From contig NW_026251715.1 of assembly GCF_025024155.1 (NCBI RefSeq), forward strand, positions 124,001 to 188,000: a DNA stretch of 64,000 nt, read 5' to 3'. Origin of the DNA: Gamsiella multidivaricata (taxonomy: Eukaryota; Mortierellomycota; Mortierellomycetes; Mortierellales; Mortierellaceae). The notes under the pieces were generated by a model, which was given only the letters and a program-made list of their open reading frames with translations, searched no databases and was not told the origin of the DNA. The position numbers and the translations under genes were made by a program. Shown here in pieces: positions 47,623 to 59,101 of the stretch (position 1 is the first letter of the stretch; each line of letters starts with the position of its first letter).

Positions 47623-48474
47623 ATGCCTATCGAAACCCGCGACCCTCGAGTTGAGATTGAGTTCTGCACAGGATGCAAATGGTAACCCGCTTTGACAATG
47701 CAGCAGCAAAGGAGAGCACGAGGATGGTAACTGTTTATTGGGACCAGGAGCGTTGAGTCCCAACGGCTGGGCCTCATTCCGTTCATTCTGTTTCTCAACA
47801 TCGCTAATCTGATTTCTTTTTTTCTTTTTTTTTCTTTTTTTTTCTTATACGGTTCGCAGGCATCTTCGAGCAGGATGGATGGCTCAAGAACTGCTTTTAA
47901 CGTTCGGCAACACTATCGGAGAACTGGCCCTGATCCCTGGCAAGAGTGCGACGTTTATTGTGCGGGTCAATGGAAGTATGCTCCTCTCTCTCTCTCTCCT
48001 CTAAACCCTCTAAACCCTCCAAACCTCAGTAATCCTAACCATCACGTCTTCATCAGCGAGCACATCATCCAATTGCAGTCCATAACACAAAGTTCCCACA
48101 TTCTTTTGTCAAAACGGACAACAACTGATCCTTTTTAATTTTCCATTTACAAATATGATATATGTGTACTAGAGGTCGTATTCGATCGCAAGGACCATGG
48201 ACGCTTCCCGGAGATGAAGGAGGTGAAGCAACTGGTGCGGGGGATTGTTGCGCCAGAGATGGGGCTGGGACATAGTGATAGTGCTGTCAAATCTGCGGGT
48301 GCGTCAACATCAGCAGCAGCAGTAGCGGCGCCGACTGAGGAAACTAGCGAGGAAGGACCTGCTGAGGCTACGGCTAGGCAAGTCGGACAGGAGCAGAAAG
48401 CAGCGAAGGATGATGTGGATCCAGACGATGAGGACTCGACAGCGCACGCCTTTGACTGCAAGACGTGTGCATAG
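47623..48474 (+). CDS. SelW/Rdx-family thioredoxin-like protein, Cys form, with extended tail
   Basis: Thioredoxin-fold redox protein of the SelW/SelT/SelH (Rdx) family. Three exons join in frame (47623-47681, 47860-47975, 48173-48474) to 158 residues. The start gives MPIETRDPRVEIEFCTGCKW, placing the family CxxC motif (C-T-G-C, Cys in place of selenocysteine) after the first beta-strand. Exon 2 supplies LRAGWMAQELLLTFG and GELALIPG, and exon 3 GKVVFDRKDHGRFPEMKEVK, matching the whole about 90-residue domain. The remaining about 65 residues are an Ala/Glu/Asp-rich disordered tail ending DCKTCA, a second CxxC at the very C-terminus. Typical family members stop after the domain. Probably cytosolic; the substrate is unknown for this family. 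The introns contain long T/C runs and a CCTCTAAA-type repeat (47998-48024). Confidence 0.88.
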
Positions 48475-50481
48475 ATCAGCTGAATAAAATATATAGTCTA
48501 TACTGGACTCGTTGTGATTTTATCGAATGCAGGTCTAAGGCCTTTGCAACCAGCCATTTCAACTTGTCGAGTCCTCCTTGTGTAACCTCAAATGCTCCCG
48601 TCCTCCCCAGCTTATCACAAAGCGATTTGTGGTGGTTTATCCCACTATCGAGGATAAGTGCGACGACGGTTTATGCACGCTCCTGAGTAAGGAAGCGTCT
48701 TTTTCTTTATGCTCTCCTTCTTCGCCTCTCCATTTGTCTTCCCCAGATGCTCGTTATCCTTATATGATGGGAGTAGAGTATAGTATTGAGGAAGGCGAAT
48801 GTGAGTGTAGTAACGTGGACTGCGGCTCTCTAACGTTGGCGAGGCTATAACGAAAAAGGTATTCAGAGGATCGCGACAAGTCGAGTACGATGAGTTTTCG
48901 TGTTTCGGAGACAAGGGTTACACGAGGAGGGGGGCCGACAAGTCGAACGCCTGGATGCCAAGCCCCGCCTAATAGTTCTGGTAACGCGTCTCGTTAGTCT
49001 GTCGCAGTTTCTTTCGTGGGCGCATTCTCAAAGTGAGGACGGAAAGTGTTGCTGAGCCAATAAAGCCCCTCCCGCCACTGGATCTCCCCTTCCTCCTCCT
49101 CCAAGTCATGTCATTTTTAGGGGGGAGTGGAGGTTCTCGGAGGAATCCCCCCTGTTGCTGGGCAGGTTGGACGGCACGTTTCGTTTGTCCTGAATTTCCA
49201 AATGTAGGAAGTGTGTAAACCTCCATATTAGGAAACATGTTGCTCATGATTTGATTTTGAGCCAGGCTAATAATATATCCTGTTTAACACCGGTGTCGCG
49301 CAGCCCTAAAGTCAAAAACAACAACGTCGTTTCCTTATGACTTCCTGACAGCGGACCCAAGGCGTGGCACACCAACAACCCGTAGGCTAGTCACTGCAGT
49401 CCTGGAGGCCGTTACCTCTTTCTTGGCTTCTCTCCCTCTACCGAGTCCCTGATATGTCTTTCCGTGGAGTGGACGAGCCTAGGCAGGAAAAGCGAGCGAG
49501 GACCCCCTCTCTTTTCCCTAGAGAACACATCTAGTGAAAACAGAGACATTCAATCGTGCCGGGATGCATCAAAAAGCAATCTCGTGTCCTTTACTAGGTC
49601 CTTTATTTGCTTCTTTGTTGTTGTTTTCTGTTTGTCGTGCGTGTAGTCGGGGCCGACCGCGCAAATGAATCAGAAACCTCGAGCGGACGGACGTCTCTGC
49701 ATGGGCGCTACGGCCTAGGGGACATGCTGAGAGGAAGGAAAAGAGATTCGATAGCTCTTGCCTAACCATAGGCTCCCCCTTGAACCCCCTTGAACCCCCC
49801 TCCCCCTTGAGCTTGTGAGTATCCCATCCCCTTCTTGCCCCCCAAAATGCCATCGTCATCCCATCTAGCCTTTGGTGCCGATCCCTCTCCTTGTGGGATG
49901 CTTCCTTAGGGTGATGCGAGGGTATTTGGTCACCGCCTGGGTTGCTGGTACTCGTCCGATGTACAAGGCGCTGGCCCAGGATGATGTGGGCTTATTTGTG
50001 GCACCCTTCGTTGTTTGACGGCGATAGTAGGCCGCATTGCCAATGAAGAAATATGGACTGGAGGATGATCCTTCCTGGATAGACCGATATGCGTTCTCGA
50101 GAGAAAAAGAAAGACAAGTGAGGTTATGCATGCAGCAGAGTTGGCATATGTGCGCCCCCCCCCCTCCGCCCCGCCCCACCCCCCCTTAATCTTTGTTTTG
50201 TCCCGTGCTGAGAAGCACTGACTGCCGGATGTTGACTATCGCATCCATCAGGCGTGCGCCGGTCCTCTGAAGACCCGTGCATGCTCTTAGGTCTCATTTC
50301 TTATTTACTGTCTTACAATAATCAATGAACCTCGACCTGCTTGTCTCAGTAGACTGAGATATGGTGCCTATCGAGCAGAGGGTGCGCCTCCGCTCTTCAT
50401 TTTATTTGACACACTTGCCGTTGAACACCGTCTGCTATAAAAGGGAACAGGACCTGGCTATCCTCCCTTTCTCTCTCTGTC

Positions 50482-50524
<43 letters not shown>

Positions 50525-50748
50525 GTCTCTCTCTCTCTCTCTTTTTTCTCCTCCTCGCTCTTCTTCGCCTGCCTTTCACCAGTACTGAAAAGCGTTCAAG
50601 ATATCATCTTGACCACCACGCTCATTTAGCGACACTACCGACGCGACTCTTACCCACACCCTAGCACGCGATTCTAGTAGCCAAATATCTTGCCCCACAA
50701 TACAAAAGAGGAAACTCTCTCAATCTCATATTTCCACATATACACACC
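48475..50748. other. 2.3-kb intergenic region
   Basis: No credible gene. Open frames on both strands are short, compositionally biased and lack domains. Notable sequence includes a C-rich stretch at 50153-50186 and the CT microsatellite at 50470-50542. The last few hundred bases should contain the promoter and 5' leader of the threonine aldolase gene. Confidence 0.55.
50470..50542. repeat. CT microsatellite upstream of threonine aldolase gene
   Basis: A (CT)n/(TCTG) tract of about 73 bp lies on the coding strand, 207-279 bp upstream of the ATG at 50749. It is a likely pyrimidine-rich core-promoter or leader element with variable length. Confidence 0.85.
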
Positions 50749-52678
50749 ATGTCTACACCAAAATCAATTAACCCCCTGCCATACTCCGACTTCAGGAGCG
50801 ACACAGCCACGGCGCCAACACCCGAGATGTTTGCAGCCATGATGAAGGCCTCATTAGGCGACGATGTCTATAATGAAGACGACTCTGTAAAAAACCTCGA
50901 GCGCTATGTTGCAACCCTCTGCGGCCACGAAGCCGCGCTCTTCTGTTCGTCTGGCACAATGGTAACGTATATACCAGCGCTTTCTTCTCTCCCCGCTCCA
51001 TCTTTTTTCTTGTTCATGCGACTTATGCGAGATCGCCTCTCGGATACGTCTTTCATGCATATCCACATAGACAAATCAACTGGCACATCGCGTACATCTA
51101 TGCAACCCCCCTCAGTCTGCGATGGTCGACATCCGTTCCCACGTCTTCAATTATGAGGCCGGCGGGATCTCCTTCCATTCACAAGCAGCCGTCTACCCTG
51201 TGATGCCCTCGAACGGCAAATACCTCACGGTCGAGGACATTGCCCCACGTCTCGTTCACGATATCGATGTCCATTACGCACCCACCCGGGTCATCTCGCT
51301 CGAGAACACCCTCAACGGCACCATCATGCCTATTAAAGAGATTGAACGCATCCGCGCATTGACCAAGGAGCATGGCATTAAGCTACACCTCGACGGTGCT
51401 CGTCTCTGGCATGCCAGTATTGCAACCGGTATTTCGTTGAAGGAGTACTGTAGCCATTTCGATACAGTCTCATTGTGCCTCTCCAAGGGTATCGGCGCAC
51501 CGATCGGATCGATCCTGATTGGCAGTGAGATCGCGATCAAGAAAGCAAGGCATTTCCGGTTGCTCTTTGGAGGCGGATGGAGGCAAGCTGGGATCTTGGC
51601 CGAGGCTGCACTTTGGGGTATCAAGACCAACTGGCCCACGATGGAGGATACGCATCGTCGTGCAAAATGGCTCGAGCGCGTGTTTGTCGAGGCTGGCTGT
51701 CACATTACCAACCCTGTCGAGACAAATATGATCTGGGTCGATACCACAGATGCAGGGTTCACGGTCGAGGAGCTGATGACGGAGCTGGCGAAGGAAGGGA
51801 TCAAGATCAGTGGGAGCGGGCTCGCGGCACGCGTGGTACTGCACTACCAGATCACAGATGATGCGGTTCAACGGTTTATTCAGGTGATACACAGGTTGTC
51901 CGACATGATTAATCTAAAGGTCAATACCGGCTTTGTCGAGGTGTCAATGCACGAGCAGCCCAGCGGAGCGTACGAGGGACAGCAGCAGCAGCTAATGGAG
52001 GCGGAGATCATGACGCTCGATACGCTCGATATGCCAATGACCCCACTCACACCCACTATTTCGGTGGTCCCACGAGTCTTGAAGTCATCGGCAGCCTGCA
52101 ACGACGACGAAGAGATGGCTCGACGACACAGCGAGCCCATTATGTCGAACATGAAGCGATGCCTGTTTGAGGAGCATCCCGGAGATCCCATTCCCGAGAT
52201 CCTTCAGCCAGCCTCGCGCAAGGTGCGCCGGGCGTTCAGCAGTCGCTCGAACCAAGAGCAGGTCTTTTGCGACTACCAGCGACACGATGATATGTCCGAC
52301 TGCGAGGAGCAGTATCAGCACCAACGGCATCAGCAGCAACAATTACCCCAGATCAAAATGCGTCCGAACCAGCAGCGGTACAGCAAAGTGACGATCGAGC
52401 GAATGGATGAGGACGAGACGGATAGGCGGAGACTGGCTCCGATCCAGAGGCGACAGAATGAACTGGAGCCGGAGCGCGAGGGCCGGAATGTGACGATGGT
52501 TGGACGGTTGGCGCGCAGCAAATCTGTGGATTACCATGTACTCGAGTCCAGAAATGGGGAAAAGAAGAAGAAGAAGATTGGGCTCCGGATTTCACAAAGC
52601 CCAGCAAGCATGGCGCTCAAGCGGGCGAGCCATCGTATTGCCCACTGGTCGGGTTCCTTCCTGACGAGGGAAGCATGA
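50749..52678 (+). CDS. L-threonine aldolase with about 210-residue C-terminal extension
   Basis: PLP enzyme (fold type I, beta-eliminating lyase family) that cleaves L-threonine, and usually allo-threonine, to glycine and acetaldehyde in the cytosol. Exons 50749-50961 and 51071-52678 join in frame to 606 residues. The N-terminus has DFRSDTATAPTPEM and GDDVYNEDDSVKNLE, and the intron falls after SSGTM. YEAGGISFHSQA, HLDGARLWHASIATG and the PLP-Lys motif SLCLSKGIGAPIGS follow (about 51472-51513). The catalytic domain ends near residue 375-390, the normal family length. It is followed by an unusual Gln/Arg/Ser-rich tail with basic phosphosite-like motifs: RRHSEP (about 52113), RRAFSS (about 52228), ARSKSV (about 52515) and KKKKK. 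The tail reads continuously to the stop at 52678, so it is part of the predicted product. Confidence 0.9.
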
Positions 52679-53819
52679 GGACACAACGGCATTAGTAACA
52701 AGAAAAAGAAAAGAAAAGAAAACTCCCATAGGAGTTGAACCGCAAGGAAAATTGTATTAATAGTTTATGATCTTCGTTATGAAAAAAAAAAGAAAAGAAA
52801 AAGAAAAGTACATCCACATAAAGTTTTTCGTTCTCAGAAAAGAAAAAAAAGTGTTTGCATGAACGATGTGAGGGTGCTGTTAACGGACATCAAAAAAGCA
52901 ACAACACTAACACCAAATAGACACGAGGTTATGCAGCGCATCCCATATGCTTTCTTGCGCCTCGATGTGCCAAACATTCAACCTGTGCAAGGATCTGGCT
53001 GTGGATTGTCCGAGAAGATAGTCGTTATGGCTTCCAAGTTGGCAATAGCTGCTTGGCCTGCACACGCAGTTGAGCGTGAATGAAGTGCTCGGCAAAGCAC
53101 AGCACCGCGATACACACCTCTCACGCGGTCAATCAAGAGCCATAGTTTATAATAGGGACGAAAGATCCATGGGACAGAACAGACAAAAAGAAACGAGAAT
53201 AGATCGTGCGGTGTCGGACGAGGGACTTGATTTTCAAGGAAGGGGAGATAGAATAGATAGAACCGATAATATCGTTCCACGTGTCATGGTTTCTTTCTCT
53301 GGCAAGGAACAAGGAGCCGGGGGAAATGAAGGGGGTGGGAAAGTAGTAGCCAGCAACCGCACGCGCCCTTGAGTTTATTTCCCCACGTGCTGATCGGGAG
53401 AGAAAGCAAGGGAGCCGTTGAGGAAATCGGTGCGCGTAAAAAATGTCGCGTTTTTTTTTTTTTGCCAAATCAGATACGCGAGGGACGGACTTGCGTAAAC
53501 AAACATTTCATCGTACTTGCTTCACGCTGGCCCACCCCAACTTCGCGGGAAAACATCCCCCGGTGCCTGGACCACATCCTGTTCTGCATTCGCTCACTCC
53601 GCTCCTTTTCGATTCTCCTCCCCAAAACACACATCCACACACACACACGTCGGTACCAAAAGGGAGCAACAAGCGCGCACCGCAGGTACTTGGAGCAGAT
53701 TCAACCGGGAAATCAACTTGGTCGGGCAAGGACAAGGACATTCAAAAACCGATCACTGACTCACGTTCTCAACCGTCTTCCTCCTCACCATAGGAAAAAG
53801 AGAAAAAAAAGTAGAGGAT
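52679..53819. other. Intergenic region with purine-rich start
   Basis: 1.1 kb between the threonine aldolase stop and the NAA15 start. It begins with AAAAGAAAAG-type purine runs (52700-52850, probable 3' UTR) and has a CA run at 53634-53649. Short open frames on both strands lack domains, and I see no gene. The right end must hold the NAA15 promoter and leader. Confidence 0.55.
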
Positions 53820-56222
53820 ATGAACGAACTGCCACAGAAAGAAGCCAACTTGTTCAAGCAAATCTTGGTAAGGACCCAAGGAGATGCAGCCTTTGGAAAC
53901 ATTATTGGGCAAAAAGAGCTCAAAAGATCGGACGTGTTCTAAACAGGACGTGTTTTAATGATAATATAGAAATGCTACGAGAACAAGCAGTACAAGAAGG
54001 GCTTCAAGGGAACGGAGCAGATCCTGAAAAAATTCCCTGAGCATGGAGGTATCTACACAACCACCGTTGTGGGGCAAAGAAGGGGGCAAAAGGTAGCCAG
54101 ACCAGACGACTAACATTAATTTCGATTTTGGGGAGTTTTTTTATTCTAGAAACGCTCGCGCTCAAGGGATTGTTCTACAACCACCTCGATAAGAAGGAAG
54201 AGGCATACGAGTTTGTCAAGAAGGGCCTTCGCCATAATCTGAAGAGCCATATCTGTAAGGGACTTAAAAAAACCGGATCATCAACCGGTCTTAGATGCAT
54301 CCCGAACAGCAATTCTCAAGACTTTACTGACGATCTATTCGACTATCGTCTCATTTCAACAGGCTGGCATGTTTTCGGACTACTCTACCGCTCTGACAAG
54401 AACTACGAGGAGGCGTTGAAATGCTACTCACAGGCACTCAGGATCGACAAAGTACGTGGTGGACATCCGGGAACTCGGAGATCACAGTATGATGGACGAT
54501 CAACAATGTTTGACACCCCCTCCAATATTGCTTTCGATCTCACAACCCGTGTAGGAAAACCTTCAAATCATGCGCGATTATTCGCTACTCCAGATCCACA
54601 CCAGGAACTATGAGACGTTTGCAGACACACGTCACCAACTGCTGGAGCTGCGTCCTCAGAACAGGCAATTCTGGATCGGATTAGCTATTGCGTACCACTT
54701 GATGGGCAAACCCGATCTTGGCATCAAGATCTTGACGGCCTATGAGGAGACGCTCAAGGTAAGGAAGCAGGACTAGGAACGCAGAAAAATGAAAATGTTT
54801 GGTATCTATAAAGATTCTTATGGACGGTTCAAACTTGGGTTATTTCAGGACATCCCATCGAAGCCCGACTATGAGCACAGCGAAATGCTCCTGTACCACA
54901 ATTCCTTGATCGAGGAGACAGGCGACATCCAAGCGGCACTGAATCACCTTGAAACGATCGAGAAGCACGTCTGCGACAACAAGGCGATCAAGGAAAAGCG
55001 CGCTCAGTATCTTTTGGCTTTGGGTTGTCTCGAAGAGGCCGAGGCTGCCTACAGAGTTCTGATTGCGCAGAACCCCGATAATTTTGCGTACTTTGCTGGT
55101 CTCCGCAAGAGTATCGGGCTTGACCATGAGCCCCTGTCGGCGGAGGAGCAGGTCAAGATCTTGGAGGTGTTCAAACAACTGCAGCAGGAATACCCTCGAT
55201 CCAACGTGGCGAAGCGTCTGCCCCTGCGTTATGCGACTGGAGAGGCGTTTGTGAAGACTGCGGATGAGTATCTTCGAACTATGCTCCGGAAGGGCGTTCC
55301 ATCGCTGTTTGTCAACATCAAGAGCTTGTATAAGGATAAGGAAAAGGAGCAGGCGGTGGAGAAGCTGACGCTGGGATACTTGGCTGCATTGGACAAGTCA
55401 AAGAGCTTTGATAACTCTGGTAAGGGACCTCTTCAAGGACATCAGAGGTCGTCGAGATACAAGCTGGACCTTGAGCATCCGTTTTTCCTAATTTTGCTGT
55501 CTTTTCTTTTTGCGCATTTCAATCAGGATCGGCTGTTGAGCCACCAACTGCTCTCCTCTGGACACTGTACTTTTTGGCGCAGCATTTTGACCTCCAGCAC
55601 AACACGGATCAAGCCCTCGCCTACATCAACCGCGCCATTGAGCATACCCCGACCCTGGTCGAGCTTTATATGACCAAAGGACGCATCCTGAAGCATGCCA
55701 GTGATCTTGAAGGCGCTGTGAAATCGTTGAACGAAGCTCGGGAACTGGATCTGCAGGATCGATTCATCAACTCAAAGTGTGCCAAATACATGCTCCGTGC
55801 GGACAAGATGGCTGAGGCCGAGAAGACAGTCGTCCTGTTTGCGCGCGCGGATTTGGCGGATCCCTTGAATGACCTGGTCGAGATGCAGGGGATGTGGTTC
55901 TCGCTCGAATGCGGAGAGAGTCATCTTCGTCAGGGCCAGCTCGGACGTGCGTTGAAGCGTTTCCATCAAGTGGAGAAGGTAAAAGGGGAAGCGAGATTTC
56001 GTTGCAGTGTTGTTCCTAAGGATAGAGATGGAGAGGCATTCTGCTGACTAGAGTTTTCGGCCGCGATCAATGTGATTCATAGCACTTCAACGACTTTACG
56101 GAGGACCAGTTCGATTTCCATATGTATTGTCTCCGCAAGATGACCCTCAGGGCCTACGTCTCGTAAGTCGCTCATGATTGTGTCTTTTACAAGTGCTGTT
56201 TTTGTCCGCTTGAAGCTGACGC

Positions 56223-56255
<33 letters not shown>

Positions 56256-57270
56256 TTTCATTTTACTTTCTAACGTAGGCTTCTAAAGCTGGAGGATCAA
56301 TTGCATTCTCACCCATATTTTGTTCGCGCGGCTCAGAACGCCATCCAGTGCTATGTCACCCTGTTCGACAAACCTAACGGCGACGACTCTGCAGAGATGG
56401 AGGGCATGACCGAGGCCGAAAAGAAAAAGTTCCGAAACAAGCAGCGTAAAGCGGAACTGAAGGCGCAGAAGGAGGCCGAGGAAAAGAAGGCTCAGGCCGC
56501 TCAGGAAATCACGAAGAAGGGCGGCAAGGTCGATGAGGATCCCGAGGGTCTCAAGTACATCAAGACGGAGGATCCCTTGGGCGAGGCACTCAAGTTCTTG
56601 AAGCCGTTGCAGGAATTGGCGGCGGATCGTATTGAGACCCATTTGATGGGCTTTGAGATCTATATTCGCAAGAGTAAGCGTCGTATTTCTTTTGTTGAGC
56701 TCTTCATGCTGTTATTTCTTTCTCTCTCTTCTCGCTTTTGCTAACGTTCAATATCGGGGGGGGGGGGGGGTTTTGCGTTTTATTCCAGACAAGTTGTTAC
56801 TGGCACTCAAGGCATTGTTGAAATCTGTCCAGATCGACAAGACGAACGCCACGTTGCATGAGCAACTCGTCCGCTTTGCTCTCGCGGTCCAGAAGCCAGG
56901 CGACTCGATCAAGCCGGCTGTCAAATCCGTGATTGACAAGCACTGGGACACCCTGTACCAGGGTCACGCCAAAGATCTCTCTGCGTTCACGTCCACATTT
57001 TTGGAAACCACGGCCAAGAAACTGAGCTCGGTTCCTCATCTGATTTCCGCTGCCATCGCCGTCTCATTGATCGAGCCCGGTAATAGCGGTAAAACCAAGG
57101 CTGAAGAGATTTTATTCTTAATGGCTGCGGATACATATGTGAGAACACGGTCGTTAGAGAACTGTTTGCTGGCCAGGAAGACTCTCAAGAACTTAAAGTC
57201 GAGTCGTGTGCAGGAGTTTACGGCCAAGGCTAGAGAGTGGTATTCCAAGGCAACGGTCTTGCAGTCATGA
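53820..57270 (+). CDS. NAA15: NatA N-terminal acetyltransferase auxiliary subunit (NAA15/Nat1)
   Basis: TPR scaffold that holds the catalytic NAA10 subunit on the ribosome for co-translational N-terminal acetylation. The ATG at 53820 encodes [16 protein letters not shown], then a splice to [14 protein letters not shown], the conserved family start. The N-terminal TPRs read [57 protein letters not shown], and [20 protein letters not shown] across five or more exons. The middle region includes [20 protein letters not shown], and [20 protein letters not shown] near 55655. A basic/acidic coiled segment follows ([20 protein letters not shown], about 56416), which binds the ribosome in homologues. 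The C-terminal helical domain ends at 57270. Two introns carry a T28 run (56225-56252) and a G15 run (56756-56770). Total length is about 850-900 residues, the usual size. Confidence 0.93.
56225..56252. repeat. T28 homopolymer in a NAA15 intron
   Basis: A run of 28 T before an intron acceptor; polypyrimidine tract, likely variable. Confidence 0.8.
56756..56770. repeat. G15 homopolymer in a NAA15 intron
   Basis: A run of 15 G within the intron that follows the 56301-56674 exon. It could form G-quadruplex-like structure in the transcript; it is also a sequencing-risk site. Confidence 0.75.
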
Positions 57271-57425
57271 AGAGTAGTAGAGTGAGCCACTAATTAAAGG
57301 CGGCAAAAAAGAAGGCAGCAGTGTGAGGTCGTACATGAAATAAAAATACCTGCAGCCCTTCCCTTCCGAAATTCTCATTTCCATGCTTTCAAATATATCC
57401 CTTTCAGATGACTTAGGAACACATT

Positions 57426-58001
57426 CGATGGGCATGCCATGAATGGGACATCAACAAGGAAGATGTATCGATGCGAGGCTTCGCCGAAAAGCTCCACTAC
57501 ACGGACCAAAATCGCGCTGACGAGGACCACCGAATGCTTCTCGAGAGTCCCGCTCTCAAAAAGCCTCGCCGCAGAAAAATCGTCCAGCAATACGAAAGCT
57601 TCAAGGCTAACAGCGCGCCCCTCTGCTGGCGAAAGAAGGCTGCAGATGTTGGCACTAAGATCACTATCAAAAAGGCAGCATTAGATTCGATGGACGTTGG
57701 CTACAAGCAAGCTAAGCTCGAGTGCAGTCGACAGCTTCCACGCACTGCGGAGCTAGCATTGAATGCTGAAGATGCAGCGGATAAGCAGGATTCAGAAGAT
57801 GCAGGAGATATACCAATAGACGAAGGGGAGTCTTGCACTGGTTCGTATTACCTATTTGTTTGCTCTGAATACTTATTTCACAAGCAATCCATGGGCCTTA
57901 CACATTTCGCGCCAGATGGCCTTCAGCACGCGTCTACCGCTGCTTATAGCATGGTTAACAACCCCTGTTTTATTTCTCAGTCCATCGGCGCACTTTTATA
58001 G
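57426..58001 (+). pseudogene. Unrecognised coding-like fragment, possibly a truncated lineage-specific gene
   Basis: Not recognised. An ATG at 57471 opens a frame of 176 residues. The same frame continues upstream of the ATG with coding-like text (CHEWDINKEDVS), suggesting a 5' truncated gene rather than a true start. The first part is charged and hydrophilic (EKLHYTDQNRADEDHR, a KKPRRRK basic patch), then Ala/Glu/Asp-rich. After residue about 123 (CTG at 57838-57843, just before a GTTCGT donor-like site) the composition changes to one typical of intron or non-coding DNA. The fragment sits at the edge of a repeat-rich stretch, 150 bp beyond NAA15. It could be a remnant of a multicopy family or a transposon-carried gene piece. 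Confidence 0.4.
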
Positions 58002-58302
58002 TAGTTGATATTGCCCATATTCCTACCTTTTCCCTCTCGCTCAATGTCTAATAGTTTGACTTTCTCTCTGGAAAACAAGCGCCTAGATTGCCCATTGTGG
58101 AGTATTCAAAGCATCTTTTTTGCAGCCAAAGCTAGGAGGCGCCCCGAGTTGCACAGAAATATTTTTTCATCTGTGTGCGTAATAGGGGGCTTCAAACTCA
58201 GTAATTTTGATGCGTATTTCCAAATGCGTGTGACAGAAATACGCCAGCCCGAAGGCAGGTGTGTAACGAAATGCATATAAAAATGCGTACAGTCGAATCT
58301 GG

Positions 58303-58342
58303 TTTTTATCATCATTTTGATAGTGAAATTGATGATAAAAAT
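58303..58342. repeat. Imperfect hairpin
   Basis: Two 18-bp arms (TTTTTATCATCA type and its inverse) with two mismatches, separated by a 4-base loop. It is AT-rich and lies just left of the dispersed repeat cluster, so it may be part of the same mobile debris. Confidence 0.6.
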
Positions 58343-58382
58343 TAATTCGAACGTTTGAATTGACCTCCACAAAAAGAATACT

Positions 58383-58523
58383 GTACCTGTAGCGAGTGAT
58401 CAGCGCAACGGTCTTCTTGTTCAACTGGAAAAGACCGCTGGCTTCGATCCTCCTTTTATGCAGGCACAACCTCAAAACCTAATATCAAATCCTGCGTACC
58501 CTCGATGGCTGCTGGCCAACAAT
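58383..58523. repeat. Dispersed repeat, copy 1 (about 141 bp)
   Basis: Begins GTACCTGTAGCGAGTGATCA and ends in GCTGGCCAACAAT. It is close to identical with the copy at 58728-58878, differing by about five substitutions and lacking its 10-bp insertion. It has no coding assignment. Confidence 0.85.
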
Positions 58524-58650
58524 GTTCATATTGTTGCGCTTGGAGATAGTTCTTTTACAGTTGTATGGAGTAAGGAAACTCCCAATCTGAATGCTCGAAT
58601 AATTTGTGTTCCACACTGAATACAAGGGTCTAACGCACAACTACGCACAC

Positions 58651-58694
58651 TGTAGCGAGTGATCAGCACAATGGTCTTCTTGTTCAACTGGAAC
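58651..58694. repeat. Dispersed repeat, copy 2 (short, 44 bp)
   Basis: Contains only the left end of the repeat (TGTAGCGAGTGATCAGCACA to TTCAACTGGAAC), identical to the start of copy 3. It looks like a truncated copy. Confidence 0.8.
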
Positions 58695-58727
58695 CATACT
58701 TCATTATTGATATATCTAAGCAAAAGG

Positions 58728-58878
58728 GTACCTGTAGCGAGTGATCAGCACAATGGTCTTCTTGTTCAACTGGAACAAGGAACAAAAGACCGCTGGCTTC
58801 GATCCTCCTTTTATACAGGCACAACCCCAAAACCTAATATCAAATCCTGCGTACCCTCGGTGGCTGCTGGCCAACAAT
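58728..58878. repeat. Dispersed repeat, copy 3 (about 151 bp)
   Basis: Full-length partner of copy 1 in direct orientation, with an extra CAAGGAACAA segment after TTCAACTGGAA. The two long copies are 345 bp apart start to start. Confidence 0.85.
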
Positions 58879-59101
58879 ATCGTTCTCGAGCCATTGAGGT
58901 GAGAGTGCAAGGTGCAGAGTGAAGAGGGAGTGAGGTGGGAGCGAGGTAAGGGTGAAGAAGGCGCCAAGAGGAGTGAGAAGAGTGTGAAGAGGTGAAGAGG
59001 GTGCGAAGAGGAGGGAGGAGTGAAGCGAACAGGAGAGAAGAAAAGAAGATCGTGGGAGATGGAAAAACGGGTCGATGCAAGGACAGGAAGGTGCCTCATA
59101 T

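Noticed and set aside
47998..48024. Telomere-like CCTCTAAA repeats
   Set aside because: Only about three imperfect units inside an intron; not the TTAGGG type expected and too short to be an interstitial telomere.
49865..50179. 104-residue minus-strand frame
   Set aside because: Starts in a C-rich low-complexity tract (Gly run) and has no domain.
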